A DNA stretch of 64,000 bases from DASQFQ01 sp963730115 (lineage in GTDB: Bacteria; Actinomycetota; Thermoleophilia; Solirubrobacterales; Solirubrobacteraceae). The notes under the pieces are model-generated. The model had not been told where the DNA came from and did not search any database. It saw nothing but the letters and a program-made list of their open reading frames with translations. The position numbers and the translations under genes are program-made. Below, in pieces: positions 51,235 to 61,500 of the stretch. Within the stretch, counting starts at the first letter, position 1, and each line of letters opens with the position of its first letter. Location of the stretch: contig CAVSQM010000004.1 in assembly GCA_963730115.1 (NCBI GenBank), forward strand, positions 930,001-994,000, in the 5' to 3' direction.

Positions 51235-52201
51235 CTACGGCCCGATGCTGCCTGGCGGGATCTGGCTCTCCGACGCGGCCATGCCGAAGCTCGGCCACAC
51301 GTCGTAGGTCGCGGTGCTCGCGCCGTTCTCGGAGGCGGGCACCAAGATCTCCGTGACGGGCCCGGTGCCCGTCTGGCCAGCACCGCAGTCGAACGTTCCG
51401 CCGATTCCGCATGCTGCGTTGCGTTTGCGTCGACGTAAGGGCAGCGGCCAGCGTCGGCACGCGCGGGATTTGGGCGATGGGCACGGAGTTGGTGGAGCCA
51501 TCTGCGTACTCACAGAAGGTCATGGGCGCCCCGGGGTTGTCTTCCTTCTGGATCAACAGCCTCGGGTAGAAGACGGCGTTGCTCGTGGACGAGGTGGAGA
51601 TGACCGCCGCTCCGATCGAGACCCTGCAGGGCTCCTGTGCCTGCGAGCAGGAGAAGCGGAAGTGGCCGCCCGTCGTGGATCCCACCGTCGAACCGACCGG
51701 CACGGAGAAGCTCGCGAAGCGAACACGGTCACTAGTGCCTCGCTGCACGAACACACTCGCGACGGCGTGCTCGCTCGTCGCCGCCGCGCCCTGAGCACCT
51801 TGCGGCCCGGCGGGACCCTGCGCTCCGGCGGGTCCCTGCGCTCCTTGCGCACCCTGCGGTCCTGCCGCTCCCTTAGCGCCTTGCTTTCCGGCTTTGCGCT
51901 TCACGGGCCACAGCGCGAGCTTGAGCGGCTTCTGCTTGTCGGCACATTGGCTTCGCAGGAGAACGTTCAAATCGCCCTTCGACTTCTCGCCGCCCCGCCG
52001 CTGCACACACACGGGGACGAAGTTCGGCTTCTTCTTCTGCGCAGCGGCAGCGCCCGGCGATTCGTCCGGCGATTGCGCGAACCCGCCGGTGACCAGGACG
52101 CTCAGCCCGACCAGAATCGCCGTGCTAGCCCCGAGAACGAGCAGCTTTGCCCTACGAGAGGACGGCGCGCGTGCGTACGCACGCGGATCGAACCAGGCCA
52201 T
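51235..52201 (-). pseudogene. Membrane-anchored collagen-like protein with frameshift
   Basis: ATG 52201 starts a protein with an N-terminal membrane anchor (AKLLVLGASTAILVGLSVLV), a cysteine-containing region, a Gly-X-Y stretch of about 11 triplets (GAKGAAGPQGAQGAQGPAG and on), then a beta-rich domain. After PTLAAALTSTQTQ the frame breaks near 51430; the other frame continues NAACGIGGTFDCGAGQTGTG and ends at 51235 with SESQIPPGSIGP. Restored length about 320 residues. Surface-exposed, function unknown. Confidence 0.65.
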
Positions 52202-52804
52202 GCCCTACCCCCCAGATTGTGAGGGAGCGCGACCTGAGCCGACCGACGAGGAACCTCCAGGGGTGTCCTCGGGCGCACTGGCAGTGCCGCGATCCGCGCG
52301 GCATTCCAACCTCCCTCGTGGAGGCGGCGCATCTCGTTCGTGGCCCGCGCGTCAGACAGCCTGACGCTCGGCATAGCTCACGCTCGATCTGTTGAAATGT
52401 GACCGCGTTTCCGGAGGGCGAACCGCTCACCGTCGCCGCTAGTCCGAATCCCGGACCGTAACTCAGCCGCTTCAACCAGTCAACGCACGTCTCGTGTTCG
52501 GTGTCGGTTCCAGTACCGCCCGAGTTGGGTCCTCCACCGGTTCAGGAGTCGGCGATCATTCGCCGACCCGGTGCTGTCCCGGCTCCCAGCGCTCCGCCTG
52601 CGCCCAACACGACCGCCAGCGCCAGTCGACGCGAGTCCTCCTGCTCTGCTCACCGGCCTCCAGCCGAACGACCACGACCGGCCGGGACCGGCAGAGGCAG
52701 CCATGAGCGGCTGCGAGCACGATCCCTTCGACCGGCCGAGCAGCTGGCCCGACCACGTCCGCGGGTTCGAATCCCGCCCCCTCCGCTCCCTGCGCCGACG
52801 ACTC
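52202..52804. other. Non-coding stretch with the distal att copy
   Basis: No supported gene. The 29-bp tRNA-Ser repeat is at 52757-52785; the rest consists of mutually overlapping Arg/Pro-rich shadow frames. Confidence 0.55.
52757..52785 (+). repeat. Distal 29-bp copy of the tRNA-Ser(UGA) 3' end
   Basis: Identical to 50628-50656; flanking bases differ on both sides. It has no tRNA 5' half, so it is an att remnant. Confidence 0.85.
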
Positions 52805-53761
52805 CTACCCGCGGGTGAACCGCGATCCGGCGGCCGCCACCTCGGGGGCGGGCGCCCCGGCGCCGGTCAGCAGATGCTCCACGAACCAGTCACGCGCCGC
52901 GGACGATGAGATCTCGAACCCGGGCCCGACGTAGGCGTCGAAGTGACCGCCTGGTACGAGGACGAGCTTCTTCGGGTGCGCGGCGGTTTCGAACGCCGCG
53001 CACGCGAGCTCGCCGGCGACGAGGCGGTCGTTCGGCGCGACGACCATGAGCAGCGGCGTCGGCGAGATCCGCTTGATGTACTCGCCCGGCTCGTAGCCCT
53101 GGAAGAGCTCGAGGCTGCGCAGCGTCACCTCGTTGCTCCACGAGCTGCCCTCGTACTCGCTGAAGAACTCGTAGGAGTCCGGCGTGGGCAGCGCGGACTG
53201 CGCCGTCGGGTCGGCGTCGACGACCGGCAGCATGGCCGGCGCCTCACCGCGCGCGCGGGCCTGGCGGTCGGCCGCGAGCAGCTCCCAGGTCGGCGCCCAG
53301 AAGTCGATCCGCACCAGCATCTCGAAGGCGCGCCGCCCCGACACGAGCGGGACCTGGCCACAGACGGCCTTGACGCGGCGGTCGATCGCGGCGACGACGT
53401 AGGAGTGCGCGGCGGAGTAGCTCGAGCCCCACACGCCGATGCGATCCGCGTCGACGTCCGGGCGCAGCTGGGCGTACGTGATCGCGTGCTGGTAGTCGCG
53501 GATCTGCTCCCACGGGTCGAGCTCCAGCCTCGGCTTGCCCGGCGCGGCGTCCGACGCGCCGAGCCCGCGGTTGTCGAAGACGACGCAGGCAAGCCCGGCA
53601 TCGCAGAAGACGTCCGCGTAGTCGTCGAGATGCATCTCCTTGATCGCCGAGAACCCGTGCGACATCACAATGCAGGGGACGGGCTCTCCCGCGTCATCCG
53701 GGCGGTAGAACCACCCGCGGAGCGTGGCGCCTTCGGCGTCGAACTCGATGTCCTCGCGCAT
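52805..53761 (-). CDS. Alpha/beta hydrolase (peptidase S15/dienelactone-type)
   Basis: A 318-residue hydrolase: IVMSHGFSAIKEMHLDDYAD, VVFDNRGLGASD, nucleophile Ser in WGSSYSAAHS, acid in APNDRL and His in GGHFDAYVG. It resembles the X-Pro dipeptidyl-peptidase-like hydrolases. ATG 53761 has GGGAGG upstream. A related hydrolase lies at 55225. Confidence 0.85.
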   Translation of the reverse strand: MREDIEFDAEGATLRGWFYRPDDAGEPVPCIVMSHGFSAIKEMHLDDYADVFCDAGLACVVFDNRGLGASDAAPGKPRLELDPWEQIRDYQHAITYAQLRPDVDADRIGVWGSSYSAAHSYVVAAIDRRVKAVCGQVPLVSGRRAFEMLVRIDFWAPTWELLAADRQARARGEAPAMLPVVDADPTAQSALPTPDSYEFFSEYEGSSWSNEVTLRSLELFQGYEPGEYIKRISPTPLLMVVAPNDRLVAGELACAAFETAAHPKKLVLVPGGHFDAYVGPGFEISSSAARDWFVEHLLTGAGAPAPEVAAAGSRFTRG

Positions 53762-53839
53762 CCCGTTCCTCCCTCGGCTCGGCGGACGCACCGACCGTAC
53801 AAGAGCCCTGGTGCCCACGCAAGAACTGTGGCCGAGCGC

Positions 53840-54061
53840 CTAAGCGGCGTCGCGACGCAGGAAGCGCGGATGCGACGCAACAGCCCCGTCGCTGACCAGG
53901 CTCGAGTAGGGACCGATGACGGCCGCGACGACGAGATCAAAGCCCTGGGCCGCCGCGCGCGCCTGGGCGATCCGCGTGGCGAGGCTCACGTCCGCGGCCA
54001 TCACGTGGTCGTGCCAGCGGGCGAACGTGCTGCGGTCGAGCCCGGCGATGAGATAGACCAT
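53840..54061 (-). CDS. Small hypothetical protein
   Basis: A 73-residue protein (MVYLIAGLDRSTFARWHDHV, AAQGFDLVVAAVIGPYSSLV). ATG 54061 has AAGGAGC 5-6 nt upstream. It may be a short cytoplasmic protein; no family recognised. Confidence 0.55.
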   Translation of the reverse strand: MVYLIAGLDRSTFARWHDHVMAADVSLATRIAQARAAAQGFDLVVAAVIGPYSSLVSDGAVASHPRFLRRDAA

Positions 54062-54092
54062 TGGATGCTCCTTAGGTAGTGGGGAGACGCGA

Positions 54093-54123
54093 AAGGGGCG
54101 CCGACCTCAGGCCGGCACCCCTT
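54093..54123 (-). terminator. Hairpin after the duplicated-repeat membrane protein gene
   Basis: AAGGGG and CCCCTT with inner pairs (two mismatches) form a long GC-rich stem 18 bp past the stop at 54141; on the minus strand it ends in CCCCTTT. Confidence 0.55.
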
Positions 54124-54140
54124 GAGCGCGTGTGTCGTCC

Positions 54141-54638
54141 TCAGCTGGCCAGCCGGAGACGCTGCGTCCGGCGGCGGCGGGTGGTGAGGAAGGCGACGAC
54201 GCTGATGGCGAGCAGGCCGCCGGCGATGCCGAGACCGATCGTCGTCCAGTCGACGCCGCCGTCGTCGACCACCTTGACCGCGTGGACCTGTGCGATCGGC
54301 TGCGGATTCGCGGGCCACGTCGGCGGGCCCGCGAACGTGCGCGGCGCCGGGCGGGTCGCCGAGTCGACGGCCGTCGCCCCGCGGGCGTTGATCGCGTCGG
54401 CGGCGGCGTGGCCGCGCAGGTGCGCCGCCTCGATGCCGTCGGGCGAGCGGAGGTCCTGCTTCTGCTGGGCCTTCGCGGCCGCCTCGATGCCGTCGGGCGA
54501 GCGGAGGTCCTGCTTCTGCTGGGCCTTCGCAGCCGCCTCGGCGAACGAGGCGTGGATGTCGGCGGGCCGGGCGTGGGCGGCCGGGGCCGCGAGCGCCGTC
54601 ACGGCGAGCGCGGCGACGAGTGTGCGGGCGATGCTCAT
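54141..54638 (-). CDS. Single-pass membrane protein with tandem 18-residue duplication
   Basis: A 165-residue protein: signal peptide (LVAALAVTALAAPAAHA), two identical copies of an 18-residue unit containing AAAKAQQKQDLRSPDGIE, a Pro-rich segment, and a C-terminal anchor (TTIGLGIAGGLLAISVVAFL) followed by RRRR. It looks like a surface-exposed stalk with a cytoplasmic basic stop. ATG 54638 has AGGAGC upstream. Function unknown. Confidence 0.68.
   Translation of the reverse strand: MSIARTLVAALAVTALAAPAAHARPADIHASFAEAAAKAQQKQDLRSPDGIEAAAKAQQKQDLRSPDGIEAAHLRGHAAADAINARGATAVDSATRPAPRTFAGPPTWPANPQPIAQVHAVKVVDDGGVDWTTIGLGIAGGLLAISVVAFLTTRRRRTQRLRLAS
54427..54534 (-). repeat. 54-bp tandem duplication
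   Basis: Two adjacent 54-bp units (54427-54480 and 54481-54534), identical or nearly so, in frame within the preceding gene, adding exactly 18 residues. Confidence 0.85.
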
Positions 54639-54958
54639 GATTGGTGCTCCTGGTGGCTTGTGGTGGATCGGATACCGCCGGTCGGTGATCGCCACATTCG
54701 CCCCCGCCGCTTGCACTGCACCTTCGATCCGGCAACAGCGAGACAGCGCCGCCGCTGTTACCGGTTCGCAAGCGGCCGGCAAGCGCGCGGCGCGAGGGTC
54801 CCGTTCGGGATGAGCCTCGTCATCACGATCCACGCCACAGCCCCCGCGGAGCCCGCAGCCGGCCACACGTACGCGCTCCCCGTCGTGCGTGAGCTACCGC
54901 GTCCTACGGCGAGCGGGTCCGGCGGATGGTGAGAGCCGCGTCGATCGGCGTCAGGCCG
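54639..54958. other. Leader region with a large inverted repeat
   Basis: No gene is seen. CCGGCAACAGCG (54729-54740) and CGCTGTTACCGG (54753-54764) match at 11 of 12 positions around a 12-nt loop, about 90 nt upstream of the 54638 start: an operator or leader hairpin. Confidence 0.5.
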
Positions 54959-55147
54959 TCACGCCGGGGTCTCCTCCCCGGTGTTGAAGTAGGCGGGCTC
55001 GCAGCGCAGGAAGTCGTCCGCCCTGTCGCGGACACCCTTGTGGAGGTCGGAGACGATGACGATCCGAGCCTCCGCCGCGGGCGGCGGCCGCTCCTCGGCG
55101 GCGCGGCTGGCGCGCGTCAACGCCTTGGCGACGGCCGAGCCGGCCAT
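54959..55147 (-). pseudogene. Metallophosphoesterase N-terminal fragment
   Basis: A 62-codon frame with the family start RIVIVSDLHKGVRDRADDF (first metal Asp and His) followed by an abrupt end (NTGEETPA, stop). The remaining metal-binding blocks are absent downstream, so it is a truncated relic. Confidence 0.5.
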
Positions 55148-55224
55148 GCGGTCAAGCTTCCTCGACCCGTGCCGCCCGGTGCAACCTCGCCCGGAGCCCG
55201 TCGGCAATCGATTATGGTCGCTCA

Positions 55225-56121
55225 GTGAGGCGTGATGACCTCATCGTCGAGTGCCAAGGTGCTCGGTGCGCCGCCTGGCACTATCGCCCCGACCGGCACG
55301 GAAACGTGCCCTGCGTCGTGATCGGCCACGGCTTTGACGGGGTCCGCGAGCAGCGCCTGGACGCGTACGCCGCGCGATTCGCGACCGCCGGCCTGGCCGC
55401 TCTCGTGTTCGACTACCGGCATTTCGGGTCGAGCGAAGGCGAGCCTCGCCAGGTGGTCGACAACAAGGCCCAGCTCGAGGACTGGCGCGCGGCGATCGCG
55501 CGCGCGCGTGATCTCGACCAGGTCGACCCCGAGCGGATCGCCCTGTGGGGCACTTCCACCTCCGGCGGTCACGTCGTGCAACTCGCCGCCGAGGACAGCC
55601 AGATCGCAGCGGTGATCGCCCAGGTCCCGTTGGTCGACGGCATCGCCCAGTTGCGCAGCACCCCGCTCGGCCAGACCCTCCGCCTCTTGTGGGCGGCGCT
55701 CAAGGACCGGATCGGCACCGCGTTCGGCAACGACCCGTTCATGGTGCCCGCCGTCGGGCGCCCCGGAGCGCTCGCCGCCGTGACGAGCCCCGACGCGCTT
55801 ACCGGCCTGGATCGCATCACGCCGGCGGAGACGACGTTCGTGAACGCGGTCGCCGCGCGGTTCGCGCTCGGCACCACGTTCTACCGTCCCGGGCGACGCG
55901 CGCGGGACGTGCGCTGTCCGCTGCTCGTGTGCATCGCCGACGGCGACCGCGTGATCCCCTCGAAGCCAGCGCTGGCGATGGTCGAAGCGGCGGAGTGGGG
56001 CGAGTTGCGCCGCTACCCGTTCGGCCACTACGCGATGTACGTCGGCGACGGATTCGAGCGGGCTGTGCGCGATCAGACCGCGTTCCTGTGCCGTGCCCTG
56101 AGCAACGGGAGCGCGGCATGA
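55225..56121 (+). CDS. Alpha/beta hydrolase
   Basis: A 298-residue hydrolase: VIGHGFDGVREQRLDAYAAR, LVFDYRHFGSSEGEPRQ, nucleophile Ser in WGTSTSGGHV, acid in ADGDRVIP and His in PFGHYAMYVG. GTG 55225 follows TATGGT (55213-55218) by 6 nt. It is coupled by ATGA to the GMC fusion gene, so it may release an alcohol from an ester for that enzyme to oxidise (inference). Confidence 0.86.
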   Translation: MRRDDLIVECQGARCAAWHYRPDRHGNVPCVVIGHGFDGVREQRLDAYAARFATAGLAALVFDYRHFGSSEGEPRQVVDNKAQLEDWRAAIARARDLDQVDPERIALWGTSTSGGHVVQLAAEDSQIAAVIAQVPLVDGIAQLRSTPLGQTLRLLWAALKDRIGTAFGNDPFMVPAVGRPGALAAVTSPDALTGLDRITPAETTFVNAVAARFALGTTFYRPGRRARDVRCPLLVCIADGDRVIPSKPALAMVEAAEWGELRRYPFGHYAMYVGDGFERAVRDQTAFLCRALSNGSAA

Positions 56122-58511
56122 CCGCCCTGCTCGTTCGCGGCGAGCGGCCCGGATTGACCCGCGCCGAGCAGTGGCTGCGTGGGGCGGCCGCGCTGCTGGC
56201 GTTCACGTCCTCCGGGTTCGCCGTGTGGTACGTCGCGAAGGGGCTCTTCACGGTCTCCGAGTATCCGTACGCCGCCAACTCGGTCGCGAAGGACCTGCTG
56301 CTCATCGGCCTGTCGTTGCTCGTGTTCTGGGACGTACGGCGCTGGGCCGCCATCGCGGTGCCGCTGATCGTCCTTGTCCACGTCGCGATGCCGGCGATCA
56401 TGCTGCTCGTCGGCACCGACCACGGGATCAACCACACCTGGATCGGACCACCGCACCACGACGCGGAGGGATTCCGCAACGGCTGGCTGGCGGCCGATCT
56501 GCTGGTCGCCGTCGCCTTCGTCTGGCTGCACCGCCGCGCGGCCCGCGCCCGCTACGACCTGCAATACCTCCCGCCCTCCGCCTTCAGGGCGCTGATGGCG
56601 CTGGCCCAGGTGCTCGTGCTCCGCAAGGAGCCGCTGGTCGCGCCGGCCGAGGTCGCCGTGCGGGTGGACCGGTATCTCGCACGGCTTCCGCGCCCGCCGC
56701 AAGTGGCTGATCCGCTCTCGCGCTGGTCGGGCTCGGCATACTGGCCGCTCGCGACCCTGCGGCCGCCGTTCCACATGATGTCGGTGGACCTGCGCGAGCG
56801 CTGGATAAGGCGCCGGTTCGTCGACGACGTCGCGGACCGGGTGATCCCCGGGTGGCTGCGCAGGCTGCGGCAGACGACGATCCTCGCGGCTCAGCAGTTC
56901 TGCTACATGGGCTACTACGCCGACGAGGCCGCGGCGGAGAAGGCCGGGTACATCCCGTTCTCGCGCCGCGCGGGTTACGACGACGCGATGAAGCGGGTCG
57001 ACCCGGAGCGGCTGGGGGTGCGGTGCATGTCGCCCGCCGACATCCCGGGTGAGGAGCTGACCGCCGATGTCGTCATCGTCGGAACCGGTGCAGGCGGCGC
57101 GACGCTCGCCTACGAGCTCGCCCGGCGGGACCGCGAGGTGCTGATGATCGAACGCGGGTCGCACGTGCCGCCCTCCGACTTCACGGAGAACGAGGCCGAG
57201 CAGCTCTCGAAGCTCTACGCGGACGGCGCGCTCAACTTCTCGACCGACTTCCACTTCCGCGTCGCGCAGGGCATGTGCGTCGGCGGGAGTACGGTGGTCA
57301 ACAACGCGGTCTGCTTCGACCTGCCAAAGCACGTGCTCGCGCGCTGGAACGACCCCGACGGGCTGAACGCAGGGCTCGACGAGCAGCGGGTGTGGAAGGC
57401 CTTCCGCTCGGTCCGCGACCTGATGAAGGTCGCGGAGGTCGGCCCGCCCGAGACGCTCAACCCAGGGGCGTTCCGGATCATCGACGGCCTGAAGCACACC
57501 GCGCGGTGGCCGTTCACGCTCGTCGAGTGCAACATCGCGGACTGCCTCGGCGCCGGCTACTGCAACATCGGCTGCGCCTACGGGAAGAAGCTGTCGGCGC
57601 TCGACTGGACGCTGCCGCGAGCCCAGCTCGAGTTCGGCGACGCGGTGCGCGTCCTGCCGGACTGCCGCGTCGAGAAGGTGCTCGTGCGCGACAAGCGCGC
57701 CTACGGGGTGCGCGCCCGCCTCGAAGACGGCCGTCGGCTCACCGTCCGTGCCAACACCATCGTGCTCAGCGCGGGCGCGATCGCCTCCAGCCTGATCCTC
57801 CAGCGCAGCGGGCTCGGCGGCGAACTCGCCGGCCGCGGCCTCTCGTTCAACATGGCCTCGCCCGTGACGTTCGACTTCGCCGAGGTCCTGCACGCCGAGC
57901 GTGGGATGCAGATCTCGCACTTCATGCGACCCACGGACGGCAGCGACGACGGCCTCGTCTTCGAGTCGTGGTTCAACCCGATCGTCGCGCAGTCGCTCTT
58001 CATGCCCGGCTGGTTCGAGGAGCACTGGGACAACATGCACCGGTACAAGCACATGACGTGCCTCGGCACGGTGGTCGGGACGGAGAGCAACGGCAGCGTC
58101 AAGGCCTCGCGGCTGCTCGGCGGCGTGCAACTCGACTACACCCCCTCCGATCGTGATTTCGTGCGGATGAAGAACGGCGTGCGGATCGCGTGCGAGCTCG
58201 GGCTCGAGGCCGACGCGGAGCGCGTGATGCCGGCGACGTTCCGCCCGATCAACATCACGTGCGAGCGCGAGCTGTCGCGGATCGACGACGAGATCGGCGA
58301 CGCCAGCGACCTCAGCGTCAACTCGGTCCACCCCCAAGGCGGGAACGCGATGTCAGCCAACCCCCTCCAGGGCGTTGTGGATCCCTCGTTCCGGGTCTAC
58401 GACGCCTTGGGCCTGCACGTCTGCGACGCGTCGGTCTTCCCCTCCTCGATCACGGTCAACCCGCAGCTGACCGTGATGGCACTGGCGGCTTACGCGGCCG
58501 ACGAGATCTGA
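56118..58511 (+). CDS. Membrane-domain/GMC oxidoreductase fusion
   Basis: A 797-residue protein. Residues 1-145 hold about four membrane helices (AAALLAFTSSGFAVWYVAKG, LLLIGLSLLVFWDVRRWAAI, VPLIVLVHVAMPAIMLLVG, WLAADLLVAVAFVWLHRR). Residues 150-310 resemble the helical gluconate-dehydrogenase subunit-3 or alcohol-oxidase N-terminal region. From about 315 a GMC oxidoreductase follows: VVIVGTGAGGATLAYELA, GMCVGGSTVVNNAVCFD, SVHPQGGNAMS and SSITVNPQLTVMALAAYA. It resembles long-chain alcohol oxidases but with its own membrane anchor. Substrate unknown. Confidence 0.82.
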   Translation: MTALLVRGERPGLTRAEQWLRGAAALLAFTSSGFAVWYVAKGLFTVSEYPYAANSVAKDLLLIGLSLLVFWDVRRWAAIAVPLIVLVHVAMPAIMLLVGTDHGINHTWIGPPHHDAEGFRNGWLAADLLVAVAFVWLHRRAARARYDLQYLPPSAFRALMALAQVLVLRKEPLVAPAEVAVRVDRYLARLPRPPQVADPLSRWSGSAYWPLATLRPPFHMMSVDLRERWIRRRFVDDVADRVIPGWLRRLRQTTILAAQQFCYMGYYADEAAAEKAGYIPFSRRAGYDDAMKRVDPERLGVRCMSPADIPGEELTADVVIVGTGAGGATLAYELARRDREVLMIERGSHVPPSDFTENEAEQLSKLYADGALNFSTDFHFRVAQGMCVGGSTVVNNAVCFDLPKHVLARWNDPDGLNAGLDEQRVWKAFRSVRDLMKVAEVGPPETLNPGAFRIIDGLKHTARWPFTLVECNIADCLGAGYCNIGCAYGKKLSALDWTLPRAQLEFGDAVRVLPDCRVEKVLVRDKRAYGVRARLEDGRRLTVRANTIVLSAGAIASSLILQRSGLGGELAGRGLSFNMASPVTFDFAEVLHAERGMQISHFMRPTDGSDDGLVFESWFNPIVAQSLFMPGWFEEHWDNMHRYKHMTCLGTVVGTESNGSVKASRLLGGVQLDYTPSDRDFVRMKNGVRIACELGLEADAERVMPATFRPINITCERELSRIDDEIGDASDLSVNSVHPQGGNAMSANPLQGVVDPSFRVYDALGLHVCDASVFPSSITVNPQLTVMALAAYAADEI

Positions 58512-61500
58512 GGCCCCGCGCCGTCCATGCCGGCCAGCGAACGGGCGTGCTCGGCGAGCGCGGCGAGCCCGACGGCCTCGGCCTCGGCGACCGCCTCCGC
58601 GGCCAGCTCGGCCGAGCGGGCCGGATCCTTGTCGCGGAGTGCGCGCGCCTGATCGAGCGCGAGGCGCGCGGACGTCGGCCTCGCCCCCGTGGCGGCGGCC
58701 ACGCGGCGGGCGGCGGCGAACCATTCGGCTGCCGCGTCGTCGTCGCCCTCGGTCACCGCGACGAGGGCGAGGTACCGGTCCACCGGACCGATGTAGGCGA
58801 CGCCCGGCGTGACGACGTTCTGACCCGAGTACGGGGCCAGCAGCTCGCGCAGGATGTGCGCGCCGCGCCGGTCACTCAGGTGCGCGCAGGCTTCGGCCGC
58901 GAACGCGAGCGAGGGCAGCCACAGGTTGTCGCGCGGCAGCGACGCGAAGCCGTCGGCGGCCAGCAGTTCGTACTGACTCCGCAGCTCGGCCTCGCGCCCG
59001 GTCTGCAGGTACACGCACATGAGCCCGCACCGCCAGACCGGCATCGCTGGCTGGGCATCGGCGAACTGCTCGACGGCAGCCTCGAGCTCCCCGAGCCGGC
59101 CCTGGATCTCGCGCATCACGAACGCGAGCGCGGCGAGCCGCATCCCGAGGATCTGATCCTCCTGCAGCAGTGCGGCGTACTCCGCTGTCTGCCCGAAGAG
59201 CTGCTCGACCTCATCGAACTCGCCCGCCATGAGCAGGCGCGCGCAGCGGTGGAACAGCGCCTGCGCCTTGGCGCGCTGCTGGTGCAGGCGCTCTGCGGCA
59301 TCCGCATACGCGTCCATCTCCCGGTCGACGACCTCGAGCTCACCCTGCGCGAGCAGCAGCGAGATGCGCCACGAGTGGGCGAGCATCGCGAGCTCCATGT
59401 TGCCCGCCTTCGCTGCGAGCGTCGCGATCTCGCCGGCCCACGGCAGCGCCCGCTCGGGGGAGTCCGGGTCCCAGGTCGCCAGGTGGGCGTCCGAGAGCAC
59501 GAGGGCCAGCGTCGCCGGGTCGCCGAGCCGGCGGGCCATGGCGATCGCCTCGAGCGCCAGCGATTCGCGCCGCTCGGCCGGCGCGGACCAGTAGAGCGCG
59601 GCCGCCAGCCGAGCGAGCAGCCGGGCCCGCAGGTCGCCGTCGGAGGCCGGCAGGCGCTCGAGCGCCTCCTCGAGCAGCGGAATCAGATGCTGCTCGTCGG
59701 CGAGCGCCGTGGCGAGGCCGGGCGGGGCCGACGCGAGCGCGGCCTGCGCGAGGAAGGCCTCGTCGCCGAGGCGCCGGCCGATCCCGGCCGCTTCGGCCAG
59801 CGTGGCCCGACCGGCGTCGTGGCGACCGGCGCGCATCTCGGCCCGCCCCTTGGAAAGCAGCACCGCCCCGCGGCGCCCTGGATTGTCGAGCCGGAGATCG
59901 AGCGCCGTGAGCGCATCGTCGAACAGGGCGATGGCCTGCTCCCACGCCATGGACTTGAGCGCATGCTCGCCGGCACGGGCGGCGTAGTCGGCCGCGCGGG
60001 CGGCGTCGCCGGCCGGCGCCGCCTGGAGGAAGTGGTGCGCGAGCTCGGAGAGCGGTGCATCCGGCCGGTCGCCGTAGAGGGTGACGAGCGCCTCGCCGAT
60101 CGCTGCGTGGAGGGCGACGCGGTCCTGCGCGGGCAGATCGTCGTACAGCGTCTCGCGGATCAACCCGTGCGCGAAGCGGTAGCGGCCGAGCACACCCGGC
60201 ACCTCGTCCACGAGCCGAGCCGCCGCGGCCTCGTCGAGCTGCCCGAGCAGCGCGACGCGCTCCTCCTGCACGACCAGGCTTAAGGTCTCCAGGCTGAACT
60301 CGGGGCCGACGACGGCGGCCGCGGCGAGCGTGCGCGCGACGTCGGCGGGGAGCGGATCGAGCCGCCGGCGGATCGTGTGACGCACTCCCTGCGGAATCCG
60401 CAGGCGCCCAGAGGTTGCCGCAGGACCCGCGGTCAAGGTGCCCTCGGCGACCAGCAGCCGCATGAGCTCGTCCGCGAACAGCGGATTGCCCTCGGTGACG
60501 GCATGCACGTGATCGACGAGCGTGGGCGAGGGCTCTCGACCCTGCGCCGCGACCAGCTCATGCAGCTCGCTCCGCGACAGGCCGCCCAGGACGAGACGCT
60601 GCGCGACTTTGCCGAGGTCCGCGAGCGCGAGCGTCAGCTCGCTGTCGTGGCGCGCCGCGCTGAGGCGGCTGGTGCCGATGGCGAGGATCCGGGCGCGGTG
60701 GATCCGGCCGGCGAGGAACTCGAGGAGCCGCACGGTCGCGACATCTGCGGCCTGCAGGTCGTCGAGCACGATGACGATCGGCCTTCGCGCCGCGGCCCCG
60801 CACAGGAACGACGTCGTCGCGTCGAACGCCGTGAAGCGCTCCGCCTCGCTCTCGAGCGGCACCGGGCGCTCCACGAAGCCGGGCAGCCGCTGGACGAGCT
60901 CGGGAGCGACATGCGCGACATAGGGGGCGCCGAACCCAAGATCCTCGACCATCTCTTGAGCCGGCCGCTGCTGCACCAGCTCCCGGATGACCTGGGCCCA
61001 GGGCCAGTAGGCGGGCGCCCCGCCCGCCTGCCAGGCGCCGCCCCAGAGCACCGTGTCGCCGTGGTCGGTGGCAGCTTCGGCGACCGCCTCGGCCAAGCGC
61101 GTCTTTCCGATCCCCGCGTCCCCGGCGACGAGGAACAGGGCTCCTTGGCCGCTCCGCGCCTGGGCGAGGGCCGCGAGCAGTTCGTCGCGCTCGGCGCTCC
61201 GCCCGACGAACGGCGCGCGGCCGCGCGCTTTCACAGTTGGCTCCGGGAGCGGGGCGGCGATCCTCGGCGGCGCGGCCAGCGCCGGATCCTGCATGAGGAT
61301 CGCCCGCTCGAGGTCGCGGAGCTCGCTGGTGGGCTCGATGCCCAGCTGCTCGGCTAGCGCGTCGCGGGCCTGTCGATAGGCGTCGAGCGCGTCGGCTTGG
61401 CGGCCGGCGCGATAGAGCGCGAGCATGAGATGCGCGTGGAGACGCTCGCGCATCGGATGGACCGTCACGAACTGCTGCAACTCGGCGATCAGCTCGCTGT

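Larger units (their letters stand above)
50628..52785. mobile_element. 2.1-kb integrated remnant in tRNA-Ser(UGA)
   Basis: Bounded by 29-bp repeats of the tRNA 3' end. It has no integrase and carries a frameshifted hypothetical gene and a frameshifted collagen-like gene, so it looks like a decayed or satellite insertion. Confidence 0.7.
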
